A stretch of DNA of 64,000 bases from Bacillus sp. Marseille-Q1617. GTDB lineage: Bacteria; Bacillota; Bacilli; Bacillales; Bacillaceae_B. A model generated the notes under the pieces. It was not told the DNA's origin, did not search any database, and saw only the letters and a program-made list of their open reading frames with translations. The stretch covers positions 1,489,501 to 1,553,500 of the forward strand of contig NZ_CAHJXM010000001.1 of assembly GCF_903645295.1 (NCBI RefSeq), in the 5' to 3' direction. Shown one piece after another: positions 17,249 through 27,885 of the stretch (position 1 is its first letter; each line of letters opens with the position of its first letter). The translations under genes and the position numbers were made by a program.

Positions 17249-17301
17249 TAAACGTATAACATTCTTTTTTCTGCAAGAAACTAGTGTTGAAGGGAGTCAG
17301 T

Positions 17302-17373
17302 CTAAGCAATGGTTTTTCTTTTGAGAATATCTTTCCACTGTTTTAAAAGCTTCTTTCTTAGCTTCTTTAACAT
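17302..17373 (-). CDS. Putative 23-residue cationic amphipathic peptide
   Basis: An open frame of 23 codons with an excellent ribosome-binding site (AAGGAGTGA, 5-7 bases before ATG). The product reads MLKKLRKKLLKQWKDILKRK and then TIA: ten Lys/Arg, one Asp and a single Trp, with leucines and isoleucines every three or four residues, so a strongly amphipathic basic helix. I do not recognise it. It lies in a 732-base gap between rpoY and ykrA with no other convincing gene. It could be a membrane-active toxin of a type I system, a leader peptide, or chance. No other evidence of translation is available. Confidence 0.4.
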   Translation of the reverse strand: MLKKLRKKLLKQWKDILKRKTIA

Positions 17374-17650
17374 ATGGCTCACTCCTTATCATTAGTTTAC
17401 CGAGAATGTCCACTGAAGTAAAGGTGCAATCATGCTAACGTCTCTATTGTCTTACTTATAGTGTACGGAATTTATTGATTCTCTTACATGGATAAGTATG
17501 GTAATGGGTGAGGTTTGACAATTAAATTTGAAAGGTTTACGTTATAAAACGAATCATTCATATTATTCTATACGTTCTGTTACGCCGGTATTGGCCGGTA
17601 TTGATAGAAAAAATAAATAACTTTTACAGAAGAAGCAAAAGGAGATCACA

Positions 17651-18421
17651 ATGAAAAAAATAGTTTTCTTTGATATAGATGGTACACTGCTTGATCATGA
17701 TAAAAAATTACCTGATGCGACTAAAGAAGCCATAAAGACGTTGCAGGCAAATGGGACGTATGTTGCCATTGCCACAGGCAGAGCTCCTTTTATGTATGAA
17801 GGGTTGAGGGAAGAACTGGGCATCGAATCATTTGTTTCTTTCAATGGTCAATATGTTGTCTTTGAAAATCAGGTCATCTATACGAACCCTCTTAATGTTG
17901 AAAAGCTTGAAGAACTGCTGCAGGACAGTCATAAAAACGAACACCCTGTGGTTCATTTGAATCATGAGACGATGAAGGCGAACCATAAACACCATCGCTA
18001 CATCGAAGAAAGCATGGGAAGTCTGAAGTTCCCTCACCCGGGTTATTCTCCGGAATTCTATAAAGGTCGCGACATTTATCAGTCTCTCCTTTTCTGTCCT
18101 GCTGAAGAAGAAGGTTTCTATAGGGAAAAATACAAGGAGTTCACTTTTATCCGATGGCATCAATTCTCTATGGATATTCTTCCGGGAGGCGGGTCGAAAG
18201 CCGAAGGAATCAAGAAGATGATCGACCGGTTAGGATTTAAAATGGAAGATGTATATGCATTTGGGGATGGCCTTAATGATATTGAAATGCTTCAATCAGT
18301 AGGTACAGGGGTGGCAATGGGCAATGCTGTTACAGAAGTGCAGAAACATGCCAACATGATTACAAAGCCGGTCGACGAAGATGGAATCTACTACGGATTA
18401 AAAGAGCTTCAATTGATTTAA
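17651..18421 (+). CDS. ykrA: HAD-superfamily Cof-type phosphatase (YkrA)
   Basis: A 256-residue haloacid-dehalogenase phosphatase of the Cof/IIB group, which acts on small phosphorylated metabolites such as sugar phosphates. Motif I is FFDIDGTLLDHD near the N terminus, motif II is IATGRAP, and the GDGLNDIEML loop near residue 208 supplies the magnesium ligands; a mobile cap lies between. AAAGGAGATCACA precedes the ATG. Its position between rpoY/rnjA and def matches B. subtilis ykrA. Substrate not assignable. Confidence 0.9.
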   Translation: MKKIVFFDIDGTLLDHDKKLPDATKEAIKTLQANGTYVAIATGRAPFMYEGLREELGIESFVSFNGQYVVFENQVIYTNPLNVEKLEELLQDSHKNEHPVVHLNHETMKANHKHHRYIEESMGSLKFPHPGYSPEFYKGRDIYQSLLFCPAEEEGFYREKYKEFTFIRWHQFSMDILPGGGSKAEGIKKMIDRLGFKMEDVYAFGDGLNDIEMLQSVGTGVAMGNAVTEVQKHANMITKPVDEDGIYYGLKELQLI

Positions 18422-18448
18422 AATTATGCCGAGTAGTCTCTAATACCA

Positions 18449-18704
18449 CTAATGATTTCCGTGCAAGACTACGCTTTCCGCGGGTAGCCCGTGAGCCTCC
18501 TCGTCACTGCGTTCCTGCGGGTGGGAAAAGCGGAGGGGCTTTGTTAAGATGCGGGTGGCATAAGGCGAATCGGCCACGAAGGCGTTCTTTGCCTTCTTGG
18601 CCGAGTTGACTTATGACATGTGCCTCTAAGCCCCGTAGCTAGACACGTCTCACATTAGCTACTCTTCCCGCAGGAGTCTTCGTCTTGCACTCCAATCAAC
18701 CGCT
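18449..18704. repeat. Repeat element A, copy 1, interrupted by element B
   Basis: The two ends match the 130-base element seen whole at 27886-28014 and 36320-36450: TTCCGTGCAAGAC on the left and CGTCTTGCACTCC on the right, with CTTTCCGCGGG and CCCGCAGGAG inside. Between about 18524 and 18643 a different repeat, element B, has been inserted, so copy 1 is about twice as long as the others. The gap 18422-18864 holds no gene. Confidence 0.85.
18524..18643 (-). repeat. Repeat element B, copy 1, nested in element A
   Basis: Reverse complement of the unit found at 53494-53740 and 63201-63322. Shared blocks include GAAAAGCGG, GGGTGGCATAAG, a palindromic GAAGGCGTTCTTTGCCTTC core, and TTATGACATGTGCCTCTAAG. 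It splits element A at the CCTGCGGG/GTCTCAC junction. Confidence 0.85.
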
Positions 18705-18864
18705 GGAAAGGACGAACATTTAAATACACATTTAAACTTAAAACCCGAACTAACTTGCCAGCTGGAAGGCGAATTAGTTCGGGTTTTACTTAAGCTAAAA
18801 CACTTTTGTCCAAGCGCTTTTTTACTTGTTCTATACTCTGCTGAGAGCATCTGCCTTTGTCATT

Positions 18865-19419
18865 CTATCTTTCGATGGCCAAAGCGCCGGGTATTGGTTC
18901 AAAAGGATTATCCTCGTTGATATGATCGTAAAACATGATGCCGTTCAAATGATCGATTTCATGTTGGAAAACGATCGCGGGGAGTCCTTTCAACCTGAGT
19001 TTCACTTCTTCTCCGTCTATGTTCCATCCCTTTACCGTGACTCTTCTGTAACGCGGGACGAATCCGGGAACCTGCCGATCAACCGATAAGCAGCCTTCCC
19101 CGGAAGCCAGATAAGCTTTTTCAACAGAATGACTGATAATCTTAGGATTAAACAAGGCATGGCTGTATAGTGTACCTTTCTCATCGACTACGTTAACAGC
19201 AAGCATTTTCTTTGATACATTTATCTGAGGTGCAGCCAGGCCGATTCCCGGTCTGAGACCATATTTGTTAGCGACCTCCGGATTCTGACTGTTCACTACA
19301 TATTCAAGCAGACTTTTTAATATCTCCTTATCCTCTTGTGATGGAGGCAGGGATACTTCATCTGCCACTTTGCGAAGGGTGGGATGGCCTTCGCGGATGA
19401 TGTCCTTCATCGTAATCAT
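18865..19419 (-). CDS. def: Peptide deformylase
   Basis: A 184-residue type 2 peptide deformylase, which removes the formyl group from the initiator methionine of nascent proteins. All three motifs are present: GIGLAAPQ (residues 58-65), EGCLS with the metal ligand Cys110, and HEIDH with His153, Glu154 and His157. AAGGAGGAAGA stands before the ATG. The context, between ykrA and ykyA, matches ykrB (defB) of B. subtilis. Confidence 0.96.
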   Translation of the reverse strand: MITMKDIIREGHPTLRKVADEVSLPPSQEDKEILKSLLEYVVNSQNPEVANKYGLRPGIGLAAPQINVSKKMLAVNVVDEKGTLYSHALFNPKIISHSVEKAYLASGEGCLSVDRQVPGFVPRYRRVTVKGWNIDGEEVKLRLKGLPAIVFQHEIDHLNGIMFYDHINEDNPFEPIPGALAIER

Positions 19420-19657
19420 AAATCTTCCTCCTTACAACAATCAGCGGCGCTGTGTAATCAACAGTGTTCATACTCAATAATATATGTATTGACTTCTAAT
19501 AAGATATACCAATATGCATAAAATAAGTCTAGCATTTTCTTGTTTAAAAGTTAACAAAACTTTCATTTATGAAGGAATACTTTGCAGTCCTTGTACATAG
19601 TTATGGATATAGGAGAATAGTCTAATCGACAAAAATTTCCACAGTTGTAAATCCCTA

Positions 19658-19686
19658 TTGTCAAATGTTGTAGACGGCGATATAGT
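19658..19686 (+). promoter_or_regulatory. Vegetative promoter for ykyA
   Basis: TTGTCA at 19658-19663, 17-base spacer, TATAGT at 19681-19686; the start codon follows 33 bases later. The remainder of the 300-base gap between def and ykyA is A/T-rich and must hold the divergent def promoter, which I could not place. Confidence 0.7.
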
Positions 19687-19719
19687 AGAAGTTGTTATAT
19701 AGTTAAGGGGGATCTAGTT

Positions 19720-20370
19720 GTGTCAAAAATTCGTTTTGCTTTCGTTTTAGGAGCGGCCATTTTTATTCTTATGGGATGTATTGGAGGAGCTTCACCCCAG
19801 GAGAATATTTATAATGTTCTCGAAGAAACAGTGGCCAAGGAAGATCAATACGTTGAGGTACAGAAACCTATCCAGGGTTTAGAAAAGAAAGAAAAAGAAA
19901 TCTATAATGAAATCATGAGCCTTGGGATGAAAGAATTCGATAAAATAGTAAAACTTTCTGATGACGCTCTTAAAAATATATCTGAAAGGTCAGATTATAT
20001 TGAGAAAGAGCGTAAAGCTATGAACGAAGCAAAAGAAAAGTTTTCTGGTTTGGATGAATTTATTTCAAAGTTGGAAGATGACAAACTCAAAAATGAAGCG
20101 GATAAATTGGCAAAGACAATGGAACAACGCTACCAGCTTCATGCGAAATTGACTGATTCATACCTACAGGCATTAGCACAGGATAAAAAACTCTATGAAT
20201 TATTTAAAAAGAAAGAATTGACGATGGAAGAATTAGAAAAACAGATTACCTCGATTAATGAAGCATACGACAAGACCATTAAGTTGAATGAGGAATACAA
20301 TACGAAAACAGAGCAATTCAATAAACTTAAGCAAGGCTTTTATTCAACTGCAGAGATAGAGGTTGAATAA
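19720..20370 (+). CDS. ykyA: YkyA-type cell-wall-binding lipoprotein
   Basis: A 216-residue lipoprotein. The signal peptide ends in a lipobox (FILMGC), and the mature part is almost entirely charged helix with coiled-coil character (for example KERKAMNEAKEKFSGLDEF and NEEYNTKTEQFNKLKQ). This fits the YkyA family (putative cell-wall-binding lipoproteins, PF10368). The GTG start follows AAGGGGGATC. It lies immediately before pdhA in B. subtilis too. Molecular role unknown. Confidence 0.85.
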   Translation: MSKIRFAFVLGAAIFILMGCIGGASPQENIYNVLEETVAKEDQYVEVQKPIQGLEKKEKEIYNEIMSLGMKEFDKIVKLSDDALKNISERSDYIEKERKAMNEAKEKFSGLDEFISKLEDDKLKNEADKLAKTMEQRYQLHAKLTDSYLQALAQDKKLYELFKKKELTMEELEKQITSINEAYDKTIKLNEEYNTKTEQFNKLKQGFYSTAEIEVE

Positions 20371-20387
20371 AAAGAATAGGATATAAG

Positions 20388-20430
20388 AAGAAAGGCAGCG
20401 GACGATATGTTCCAAGCCTTTCTTTTTTTT
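20388..20430 (+). terminator. Terminator after ykyA
   Basis: AGAAAGGC (20389-20396) pairs with GCCTTTCT (20416-20423), which continues into a run of T. Confidence 0.85.
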
Positions 20431-20625
20431 CGGTTAAACACGATATTGAAATATCCGCTTCTAAATTCAGCTCCCAAACCACCAATCATTACTCTATAAC
20501 AGATGGTCGAACAGAGTTGGTTTATATATAACAGATGTCCAGGGCTGAGTGATACAGTTTTTTGGAAAATGGTTTTGGAAAGATAAAAGCTTATAAAGAT
20601 ATATTGAAATTATAATACTTTGTCG

Positions 20626-20655
20626 TTGACGAGACGTTTTTTTATATTGTAAACT
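20626..20655 (+). promoter_or_regulatory. Candidate promoter for the pdh operon
   Basis: TTGACG at 20626-20631 and TAAACT at 20650-20655 with an 18-base spacer, about 215 bases before pdhA. The resulting long leader contains a TATAAT at 20762-20767 without a clear -35, a possible second start. The gap 20431-20869 holds no gene. Confidence 0.5.
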
Positions 20656-20860
20656 ATGAAAGGTAGTTAAAGTTGTATTAGTGAAACTGTGAAACAGACT
20701 AATACAGATAACCTAATATGTAAATATGGGTTTTCTTTCTTATTATTTGTGGAAAACTATCTATAATGTTCTTCGCAAGTAATGTGGTAGGTCATACTGA
20801 ATTTGGGTACTCTAAACTTTGTATGTAAAAAACCAAAATAAATGTATACAGAAAGGATAG

Positions 20861-21985
<1,125 letters not shown>

Positions 21986-21988
21986 GCC

Positions 21989-22966
21989 ATGGCGCAAATG
22001 ACAATGATTCAAGCGATCACTGATGCACTGCGCACAGAACTGCGTAACAACGAAGACGTATTAGTTTTTGGTGAAGACGTAGGTCTAAACGGCGGTGTAT
22101 TCCGTGCAACGGAAGGACTTCAAAAAGAATTCGGCGAAGACCGCGTATTCGATACACCACTTGCAGAATCTGGAATCGGTGGTTTAGCGATCGGACTAGC
22201 ATTAGAAGGGTTCCGTCCAGTTCCTGAAATTCAGTTCTTCGGTTTCGTATACGAAGTAATGGATTCCATCTCTGGACAAATGGCGCGTATGCGTTACCGT
22301 TCAGGCGGAACATATACTGCACCAATCACAGTTCGTTCACCATTCGGTGGAGGGGTACATACTCCGGAGCTGCACGCTGACAGCTTAGAGGGCTTAATGG
22401 CTCAACAGCCAGGGTTGAAAGTGGTAATCCCTTCAACACCTTATGATGCAAAGGGATTATTAATTTCATCTATTCGCGATAACGACCCTGTAATCTTCCT
22501 TGAGCACATGAAATTATACCGTTCATTCCGTCAGGAGGTACCTGAAGAGGAATACACAATCGAATTAGGCAAGGCGGAAGTGAAGCGCGAAGGTAAAGAT
22601 CTTTCCATCATCACTTACGGTGCGATGGTTCACGAATCGATCAAAGCTGCTGAAGAACTTGAAAAAGACGGATATTCAGTAGAGGTTGTTGACTTGCGTA
22701 CGGTAAGTCCGCTTGATATCGATACCATCATGGCTTCTGTTGAAAAGACAAACCGTGCGATCGTGGTTCAAGAAGCTCAAAAGCAAGCAGGTATCGCAGC
22801 GAATGTCGTGGCTGAAATCAATGACCGTGCAATCCTGAGCCTTGAAGCACCTGTACTTCGTGTAGCAGCGCCGGATACAGTTTACTCTTTCTCTCAAGCA
22901 GAGCCTGTTTGGCTTCCTAACCATAAAGATGTTATTGAGACAGCTAAGAAAGTACTTGAATTCTAA
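21989..22966 (+). CDS. pdhB: Pyruvate dehydrogenase E1 component beta subunit
   Basis: A 325-residue transketolase-like subunit that completes the heterotetrameric E1. Visible family signatures are [15 protein letters not shown], the active-site region [16 protein letters not shown], and [16 protein letters not shown]. It starts three bases after the pdhA stop; AAAGGAGTCG, within the pdhA end, is its ribosome-binding site, so the two are translationally coupled. Confidence 0.97.
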   Translation: MAQMTMIQAITDALRTELRNNEDVLVFGEDVGLNGGVFRATEGLQKEFGEDRVFDTPLAESGIGGLAIGLALEGFRPVPEIQFFGFVYEVMDSISGQMARMRYRSGGTYTAPITVRSPFGGGVHTPELHADSLEGLMAQQPGLKVVIPSTPYDAKGLLISSIRDNDPVIFLEHMKLYRSFRQEVPEEEYTIELGKAEVKREGKDLSIITYGAMVHESIKAAEELEKDGYSVEVVDLRTVSPLDIDTIMASVEKTNRAIVVQEAQKQAGIAANVVAEINDRAILSLEAPVLRVAAPDTVYSFSQAEPVWLPNHKDVIETAKKVLEF

Positions 22967-22985
22967 TTGATTCACATGTGAAGAC

Positions 22986-23010
22986 AGAAGGGTTCATTCC
23001 CTTCTCTTTT
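22986..23010 (+). terminator. Weak terminator or attenuator between pdhB and pdhC
   Basis: AGAAGGG (22986-22992) and CCCTTCT (22999-23005) pair around TTCATT, followed by CTTTTCCC. The short stem and broken T run suggest partial read-through. Confidence 0.5.
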
Positions 23011-23101
23011 CCCATTTAAGCAGAGTTATTAGACAGATAAAAATAGAAAAAAGATAGTAAACATTCATCTATATTATTATTCAATACAGGAGGTAGAATC
23101 C

Positions 23102-24466
23102 ATGTCTTTCGAATTCAAATTACCGGACATCGGTGAAGGTATTCATGAAGGTGAAATCGTTAAATGGTTTGTAAAACCTGGCGATAAAGTAGAAGAAGAC
23201 GATGTACTATGTGAAGTCCAAAATGATAAAGCAGTAGTTGAAATTCCATCTCCAGTAGCTGGAACGGTTGAAGAGCTCCTAGTGGATGAAGGGACTGTAG
23301 CTGTTGTAGGGGATACATTGATTAAATTTGATGCGCCAGGCTATGAAGACCTTCAATTTAAAGGAAGCGATAGCGATAGCGCTAAGAAAGAAGACGCTAA
23401 AGCGGAAGAAAAAACAGAAGGTCAAGTTCAAGGTACAGCTGAACAAGGTCAGGATGTTGACAAGGATGCTTCTCCTGAAGCCGAAGAAGAAAAAGCAGCA
23501 GGTACTCCGAATGCGGATGTTGAGGTTGATCCAAACAAACGGGTAATTGCGATGCCGTCTGTTCGTAAATATGCAAGAGAAAAAGGTGTTGAAATCCGTC
23601 AAGTTTCCGGTTCCGGTAAAAACGGCCGTGTAATGAAAGAAGATGTTGATTCATTCTTAAGCGGCGGAGGAGCTAAAGCTGAAGCTGCAGAGGCGAAAGC
23701 AGAAGAGAAAGCACCTGCTCAGGAAGAAACAAAAGCAGCTGCCCCTAAAGCTCCGGAAGGCGACTTCCCAGAAACACGCGAGAAGATGAGTGGAATGCGT
23801 AAAGCAATCGCTAAAGCGATGGTTAACTCTAAGCACACTGCACCTCACGTGACATTGATGGATGAAGTGGATGTAACGAAGCTTTGGGCTCACCGTAAGA
23901 AATTCAAAGAAGTTGCTGCAGAAAAAGGCGTTAAACTGACTTTCTTGCCATACATCGTAAAAGCTCTGACAAGCGCACTGCGTGAGTTCCCTGCATTAAA
24001 TACGTCAATCGACGATTCTACAAGCGAAATCGTTCAAAAACATTACTACAACATCGGTATCGCTGCAGACACAGACAAAGGTCTATTAGTGCCTGTCGTG
24101 AAAAATGCAGACCGCAAATCAATGTTCTCGATTTCCAATGAAATCAATGAACTGGCTGGTAAAGCACGTGACGGTAAACTATCAGGCGATGAAATGAAAG
24201 GTGCATCTTGCACAATCACGAATATCGGTTCTGCCGGCGGTCAATGGTTCACTCCTGTAATCAACCATCCAGAGGTTGCTATCCTTGGAGTAGGCCGTAT
24301 CGCTGAAAAACCTGTAGTTAAAAATGGTGAAATTGTAGCAGCACCTGTGTTAGCATTATCATTGAGCTTCGATCACCGTATGATTGATGGAGCTACTGCT
24401 CAACATGCACTTAACCATATTAAGCGTTTGTTGAACGATCCAGAATTATTATTAATGGAGGCGTAA
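23102..24466 (+). CDS. pdhC: Pyruvate dehydrogenase E2 component (dihydrolipoyl acetyltransferase)
   Basis: A 454-residue core protein of the complex, transferring acetyl groups from lipoamide to CoA. It has one lipoyl domain (residues 1-80, lipoyl Lys43 in QNDKAVVE), an acidic linker, the peripheral subunit-binding domain (about 148-186), an Ala/Glu/Lys-rich linker, and the catalytic acyltransferase domain ending in [10 protein letters not shown] with the active-site His. CAGGAGGTAGAATCC precedes the ATG. The 135-base gap before it contains a hairpin and possibly an internal promoter. Confidence 0.97.
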   Translation: MSFEFKLPDIGEGIHEGEIVKWFVKPGDKVEEDDVLCEVQNDKAVVEIPSPVAGTVEELLVDEGTVAVVGDTLIKFDAPGYEDLQFKGSDSDSAKKEDAKAEEKTEGQVQGTAEQGQDVDKDASPEAEEEKAAGTPNADVEVDPNKRVIAMPSVRKYAREKGVEIRQVSGSGKNGRVMKEDVDSFLSGGGAKAEAAEAKAEEKAPAQEETKAAAPKAPEGDFPETREKMSGMRKAIAKAMVNSKHTAPHVTLMDEVDVTKLWAHRKKFKEVAAEKGVKLTFLPYIVKALTSALREFPALNTSIDDSTSEIVQKHYYNIGIAADTDKGLLVPVVKNADRKSMFSISNEINELAGKARDGKLSGDEMKGASCTITNIGSAGGQWFTPVINHPEVAILGVGRIAEKPVVKNGEIVAAPVLALSLSFDHRMIDGATAQHALNHIKRLLNDPELLLMEA

Positions 24467-24470
24467 TGCG

Positions 24471-25880
24471 ATGGTAGTAGGAGATTTCCCAATTGAAACA
24501 GATACTATAGTAGTTGGTTCAGGTCCTGGTGGATATGTTGCAGCGATTCGTGCAGCACAACTTGGACAAAAAGTAACGATCATTGAAAAAGGAAACATGG
24601 GCGGCGTTTGTTTGAACGTTGGTTGTATCCCATCAAAAGCACTTATCACTGCAGGACACCGTTTTCATCAAGCGCAGCATTCCGATGATATGGGGATCGT
24701 TGCAGAGAACGTAAAGGTTAACTTTGACAAAGTTCAAGAATGGAAAGCCGGCGTAGTCAAAAAGCTTACCGGTGGTGTAGAAGGACTTCTAAAAGGTAAC
24801 AAAGCAGAAATCGTTCGCGGTGAAGCTTACCTTGTAGACCAAAACACATTGCGTGTCATGGATGATAACTCTGCACAAACATATAAGTTCAATAACTTGA
24901 TTCTTGCAACTGGTTCACGTCCGATTGAAATTCCTAGCTTCAAGTTCTCCAAGCGTGTCCTTGATTCAACAGGTGCATTGGCACTTGAAGAGATCCCAGG
25001 CAAGCTTGTTGTAATCGGCGGCGGATATATCGGTACTGAACTTGGAACTGCCTATGCAAACTTAGGTTCTGAGGTAACAATTCTTGAAGGTGCTGACGAT
25101 ATCCTTAGCGGGTTCGAAAAGCAGATGACAACAGTTGTTAAAAAGGGACTGAAGAAAAAAGGTGTTGAAGTTGTCACGAAAGCAATGGCTAAGGGCGTTG
25201 AAGAAAGTGACAGCGGAGTCGTTGTTAAATACGAAGTAAAAGGCGAAGAGAAATCTGTCGAAGCAGATTATGTACTGGTTACAGTAGGTCGTCGTCCTAA
25301 TACAGATGAAATCGGTCTTGAAGAAGTGGGAATTGAAATGACAGACCGCGGTGTTATCAAAATTGATAAACAATGCCGTACGAATATCCCTAATATCTTT
25401 GCGATTGGTGATATCGTAGATGGACCGCCACTTGCACACAAGGCATCTTATGAAGGAAAAATCGCTGCTGAGGTAATTGCTGGTGAGCCGGCTGAAATTG
25501 ATTATCTTGGAATTCCTGCGGTATGCTTCACAGATCCGGAACTTGCAACAGTAGGTTATTCCGAAGCTGAAGCAAAGGAAGAAGGAATTGAAGTTGTTGC
25601 AGCTAAATTCCCATTTGCTGCAAATGGCCGTGCTTTGGCACTTAATTCTTCTGAAGGCTTCATGAAACTTGTGACTCGTAAAGAAGACGGTCTGATCATC
25701 GGAGCTCAAATCGTTGGCTCTGGTGCATCTGATATGATCGCTGAACTTGGTCTTGCGATTGAATCTGGAATGACTGCTGAAGATGTTGCGATGACAATCC
25801 ATGCACATCCTACACTTGGTGAAATTTCCATGGAAGCAGCAGAAGTTGCGATGGGAAGCCCGATCCATATTGTAAAGTAA
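24471..25880 (+). CDS. pdhD: Dihydrolipoyl dehydrogenase (E3)
   Basis: A 469-residue FAD-dependent enzyme that reoxidises dihydrolipoamide and makes NADH for the pyruvate (and other 2-oxoacid) dehydrogenase complexes. It shows the N-terminal FAD loop [10 protein letters not shown], the redox disulfide in GGVCLNVGC (Cys47, Cys52), the NAD loop [12 protein letters not shown], and the C-terminal HAHPTLGE with the catalytic His-Glu pair. It begins four bases after the pdhC stop. Confidence 0.97.
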   Translation: MVVGDFPIETDTIVVGSGPGGYVAAIRAAQLGQKVTIIEKGNMGGVCLNVGCIPSKALITAGHRFHQAQHSDDMGIVAENVKVNFDKVQEWKAGVVKKLTGGVEGLLKGNKAEIVRGEAYLVDQNTLRVMDDNSAQTYKFNNLILATGSRPIEIPSFKFSKRVLDSTGALALEEIPGKLVVIGGGYIGTELGTAYANLGSEVTILEGADDILSGFEKQMTTVVKKGLKKKGVEVVTKAMAKGVEESDSGVVVKYEVKGEEKSVEADYVLVTVGRRPNTDEIGLEEVGIEMTDRGVIKIDKQCRTNIPNIFAIGDIVDGPPLAHKASYEGKIAAEVIAGEPAEIDYLGIPAVCFTDPELATVGYSEAEAKEEGIEVVAAKFPFAANGRALALNSSEGFMKLVTRKEDGLIIGAQIVGSGASDMIAELGLAIESGMTAEDVAMTIHAHPTLGEISMEAAEVAMGSPIHIVK

Positions 25881-25889
25881 AGATGAATA

Positions 25890-25930
25890 AAAAGATGACC
25901 CTTGTATTAATCAAGGGTCATCTTTTTTAT
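25890..25930 (+). terminator. Terminator of the pdh operon
   Basis: AAAGATGACCCTTG (25891-25904) pairs perfectly with CAAGGGTCATCTTT (25912-25925), followed by T. Confidence 0.95.
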
Positions 25931-25996
25931 ATATAGGAAAAAAGTTTTTTGGGCCATCAACATGTACTTCATCCATGGTTCATGATAAACGGGCGG

Positions 25997-26380
25997 TCAC
26001 CATTCTTCAATAGCATTCGAAACTGATTTTACAATCTTATTCTTATGGGTTTTCCCCGTGATTTTAGTGACAACCTGATTGTTATCTACCACGACAATGG
26101 CAGGATAGACAGGGGATTGGACTTTTGGGTTAGATTTATCTGAACTGTAATTTACAACTTCGAGGTGTTTGAGGTCTTCGGGATACTTATTCTTAAGTTC
26201 AATAATGGCATCATAATATGCAACTTCTTTAGACATATTTCGTTCATCGGTGAAAAATATGACTTGTCTTTCTATGAATCTATCCTCGGCCAACACTACC
26301 TTATCTGCAGCTATATCATTACATGAAGTGAGAAGTAACGCTGTTGATGCTAACATAATCAAGGTAAGTAAATGTTTCAT
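25997..26380 (-). CDS. slp: Small lipoprotein, Slp-like
   Basis: A 127-residue protein with a signal peptide and lipobox (LLLTSC). The mature part (IVVVDNNQVVTKITG near the end) looks like a small alpha/beta, possibly thioredoxin-like domain but without a CxxC. In B. subtilis a small peptidoglycan-associated lipoprotein gene, slp, follows pdhD, and the length is similar; the symbol rests mainly on that position. GAGGATGATGT precedes the ATG. Role unknown. Confidence 0.6.
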   Translation of the reverse strand: MKHLLTLIMLASTALLLTSCNDIAADKVVLAEDRFIERQVIFFTDERNMSKEVAYYDAIIELKNKYPEDLKHLEVVNYSSDKSNPKVQSPVYPAIVVVDNNQVVTKITGKTHKNKIVKSVSNAIEEW

Positions 26381-26599
26381 ACATCATCCTCTTTTCTTAG
26401 CGATGCCCATAAACTTAAGTGATAATGCGTATAAAGACCTATTCGTTGGTCACATTTTATCATATGCAAAAATGGAATAGGGATAAGTCATTAAAATGTT
26501 ACAGAAATGAAAAGACATCAATAATGAAAGTAACATTGAACGAATATACTATTTTAAGGCATTTAACGGTAGAAATACTCAAGATAAAGGGTGTTTTAC

Positions 26600-26848
26600 A
26601 TGAAATTTTATGTTGCTTTTCTTATTCAGATGATATTATGGAGTATTTTTTATGTTGCAGAATGGATATCGGTTAAAGATCATGTGGAATATAAATGGAT
26701 CATGTTTGTACTGTTTTTTTATTTGGCTTTTGTAGCAGCAAAAAAAATCGTCCAGTCGAGAAAACTTACTCTATTTGTAACATCATTCAGCCTATCTTGT
26801 TTTTTTGCTTTCAAGTTATTGTTCGAGAATATAATGGAAATCTTTTAA
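26600..26848 (+). CDS. Small membrane protein of unknown function
   Basis: An 82-residue, very hydrophobic protein with three likely membrane segments (about residues 3-22, 34-50 and 59-78) joined by short Lys/Glu-rich loops. AAAGG lies nine bases before the ATG. I do not recognise a family. It stands between the divergent slp-like gene and the deacetylase, in a part of the pdhD-speA interval that differs from B. subtilis. Base composition and the ribosome-binding site support it as real. Confidence 0.55.
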   Translation: MKFYVAFLIQMILWSIFYVAEWISVKDHVEYKWIMFVLFFYLAFVAAKKIVQSRKLTLFVTSFSLSCFFAFKLLFENIMEIF

Positions 26849-26912
26849 TTCTTATCCAGATACGCACAAAATATGTTAAAATATTCAAAGTGAATGATGA
26901 AAGGTGAGAATG

Positions 26913-27746
26913 ATGAAAAAGATTATCACAACAGGATTGGCATTGTTTTTATTGACTGCATGTTCAAATGAACCTGCAAATGTAACGAAAGAACCTGCAC
27001 CGGCAGAAGATTCGGAAGATAAGACAGAAAATGTAGAAGAACCAGATGCAACTGAAACAGAAGACAATCAAGAAGATAAAGTCGCTTCAGAAGAGGCAGA
27101 AGAAGTGGTACAAGAGCCTCAATACAAAATAAATGAAAACAATTGGAGCATTGAACCGATTGCTAATCAAAATGCCAAAGTCGTACTTTTAACGATAGAT
27201 GATGCTCCTGATAAACACGCATTGAAAATGGCGGAAGATTTGAAAGCGGTGGATGCACCGGCAATCTTTTTTGTGAATGGCCATTTTCTTGATACTCCGG
27301 AAGAAAAAGAAGTCTTAAAAAAAATCCATGATATGGGGTTTGTGATTGGGAACCATACGTACAGTCATAGTTCACTGCCCGACCTTACCCCGGAAAAACA
27401 AAAAGAAGAAATCATTTCATTGAATGACCTGGTCGAATCCATTACCGGAGAGCGCCCCAAATTCTTCAGAGCTCCTTTTGGACAGAATACAGACTACAGC
27501 AGACAGATTGCAGCCGAAGAAAAGATGGCCCTCATGAATTGGACTTACGGCTATGATTGGGTGAAAGAATATCAAACGAAAGAAGCCATAACGGATATCA
27601 TGGTGAACAGCCCATTCCTGAATGAAGGCGCAAACCTCCTCATGCACGACCGGACATGGACCAGCGAAGGCTTGACAGACATCGTCAAAGGTCTCAGGGA
27701 AAAAGGTTACGAAACCCTCGACCCAAACAAAATCCAAACCCCATAA
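26913..27746 (+). CDS. Lipoprotein polysaccharide deacetylase (NodB domain)
   Basis: A 277-residue exported lipoprotein: signal peptide with lipobox LLTAC, then about 60 residues very rich in Glu, Asp and Thr, then a carbohydrate esterase 4 domain. The catalytic pieces are there: TIDDAPD (metal and base Asp), HTYSH (metal-binding His pair), RAPFG and a C-terminal LLMHD. It probably removes acetyl groups from peptidoglycan or another surface glycan at the outer membrane face. AAAGGTGA lies just before paired ATG codons at 26910 and 26913; either may be used. Confidence 0.88.
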   Translation: MKKIITTGLALFLLTACSNEPANVTKEPAPAEDSEDKTENVEEPDATETEDNQEDKVASEEAEEVVQEPQYKINENNWSIEPIANQNAKVVLLTIDDAPDKHALKMAEDLKAVDAPAIFFVNGHFLDTPEEKEVLKKIHDMGFVIGNHTYSHSSLPDLTPEKQKEEIISLNDLVESITGERPKFFRAPFGQNTDYSRQIAAEEKMALMNWTYGYDWVKEYQTKEAITDIMVNSPFLNEGANLLMHDRTWTSEGLTDIVKGLREKGYETLDPNKIQTP

Positions 27747-27756
27747 CCAACTGCCA

Positions 27757-27791
27757 AAAAACCTGATTGTTAAACATTCAGGTTTTTTTAT
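27757..27791 (+). terminator. Terminator after the deacetylase gene
   Basis: AAACCTGA pairs with TTCAGGTTT around a short loop and runs into TTTTT. Confidence 0.85.
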
Positions 27792-27885
27792 TTTTTCAGC
27801 TTTTATTTAATTATCACGGATCTATTTTTTTTGGAGGGAAAACTATTCTTCTTTCATTTAGTAAATCTGATTTTAACCCGTTTCA

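Noticed and set aside
17223..17249. Eight-codon plus-strand ORF (ATG at 17224) after AAAGGAG
   Set aside because: The apparent Shine-Dalgarno is the complement of the minus-strand hairpin loop, and the stem pairs fully only as minus-strand RNA. No plus-strand promoter was found.
25062..25868. 268-residue open frame on the minus strand inside pdhD
   Set aside because: It lies entirely antisense to an intact pdhD. The translation is rich in Cys, Phe, Arg, Asn and Ser, as expected from reversed codons of a biased gene. No ribosome-binding site.
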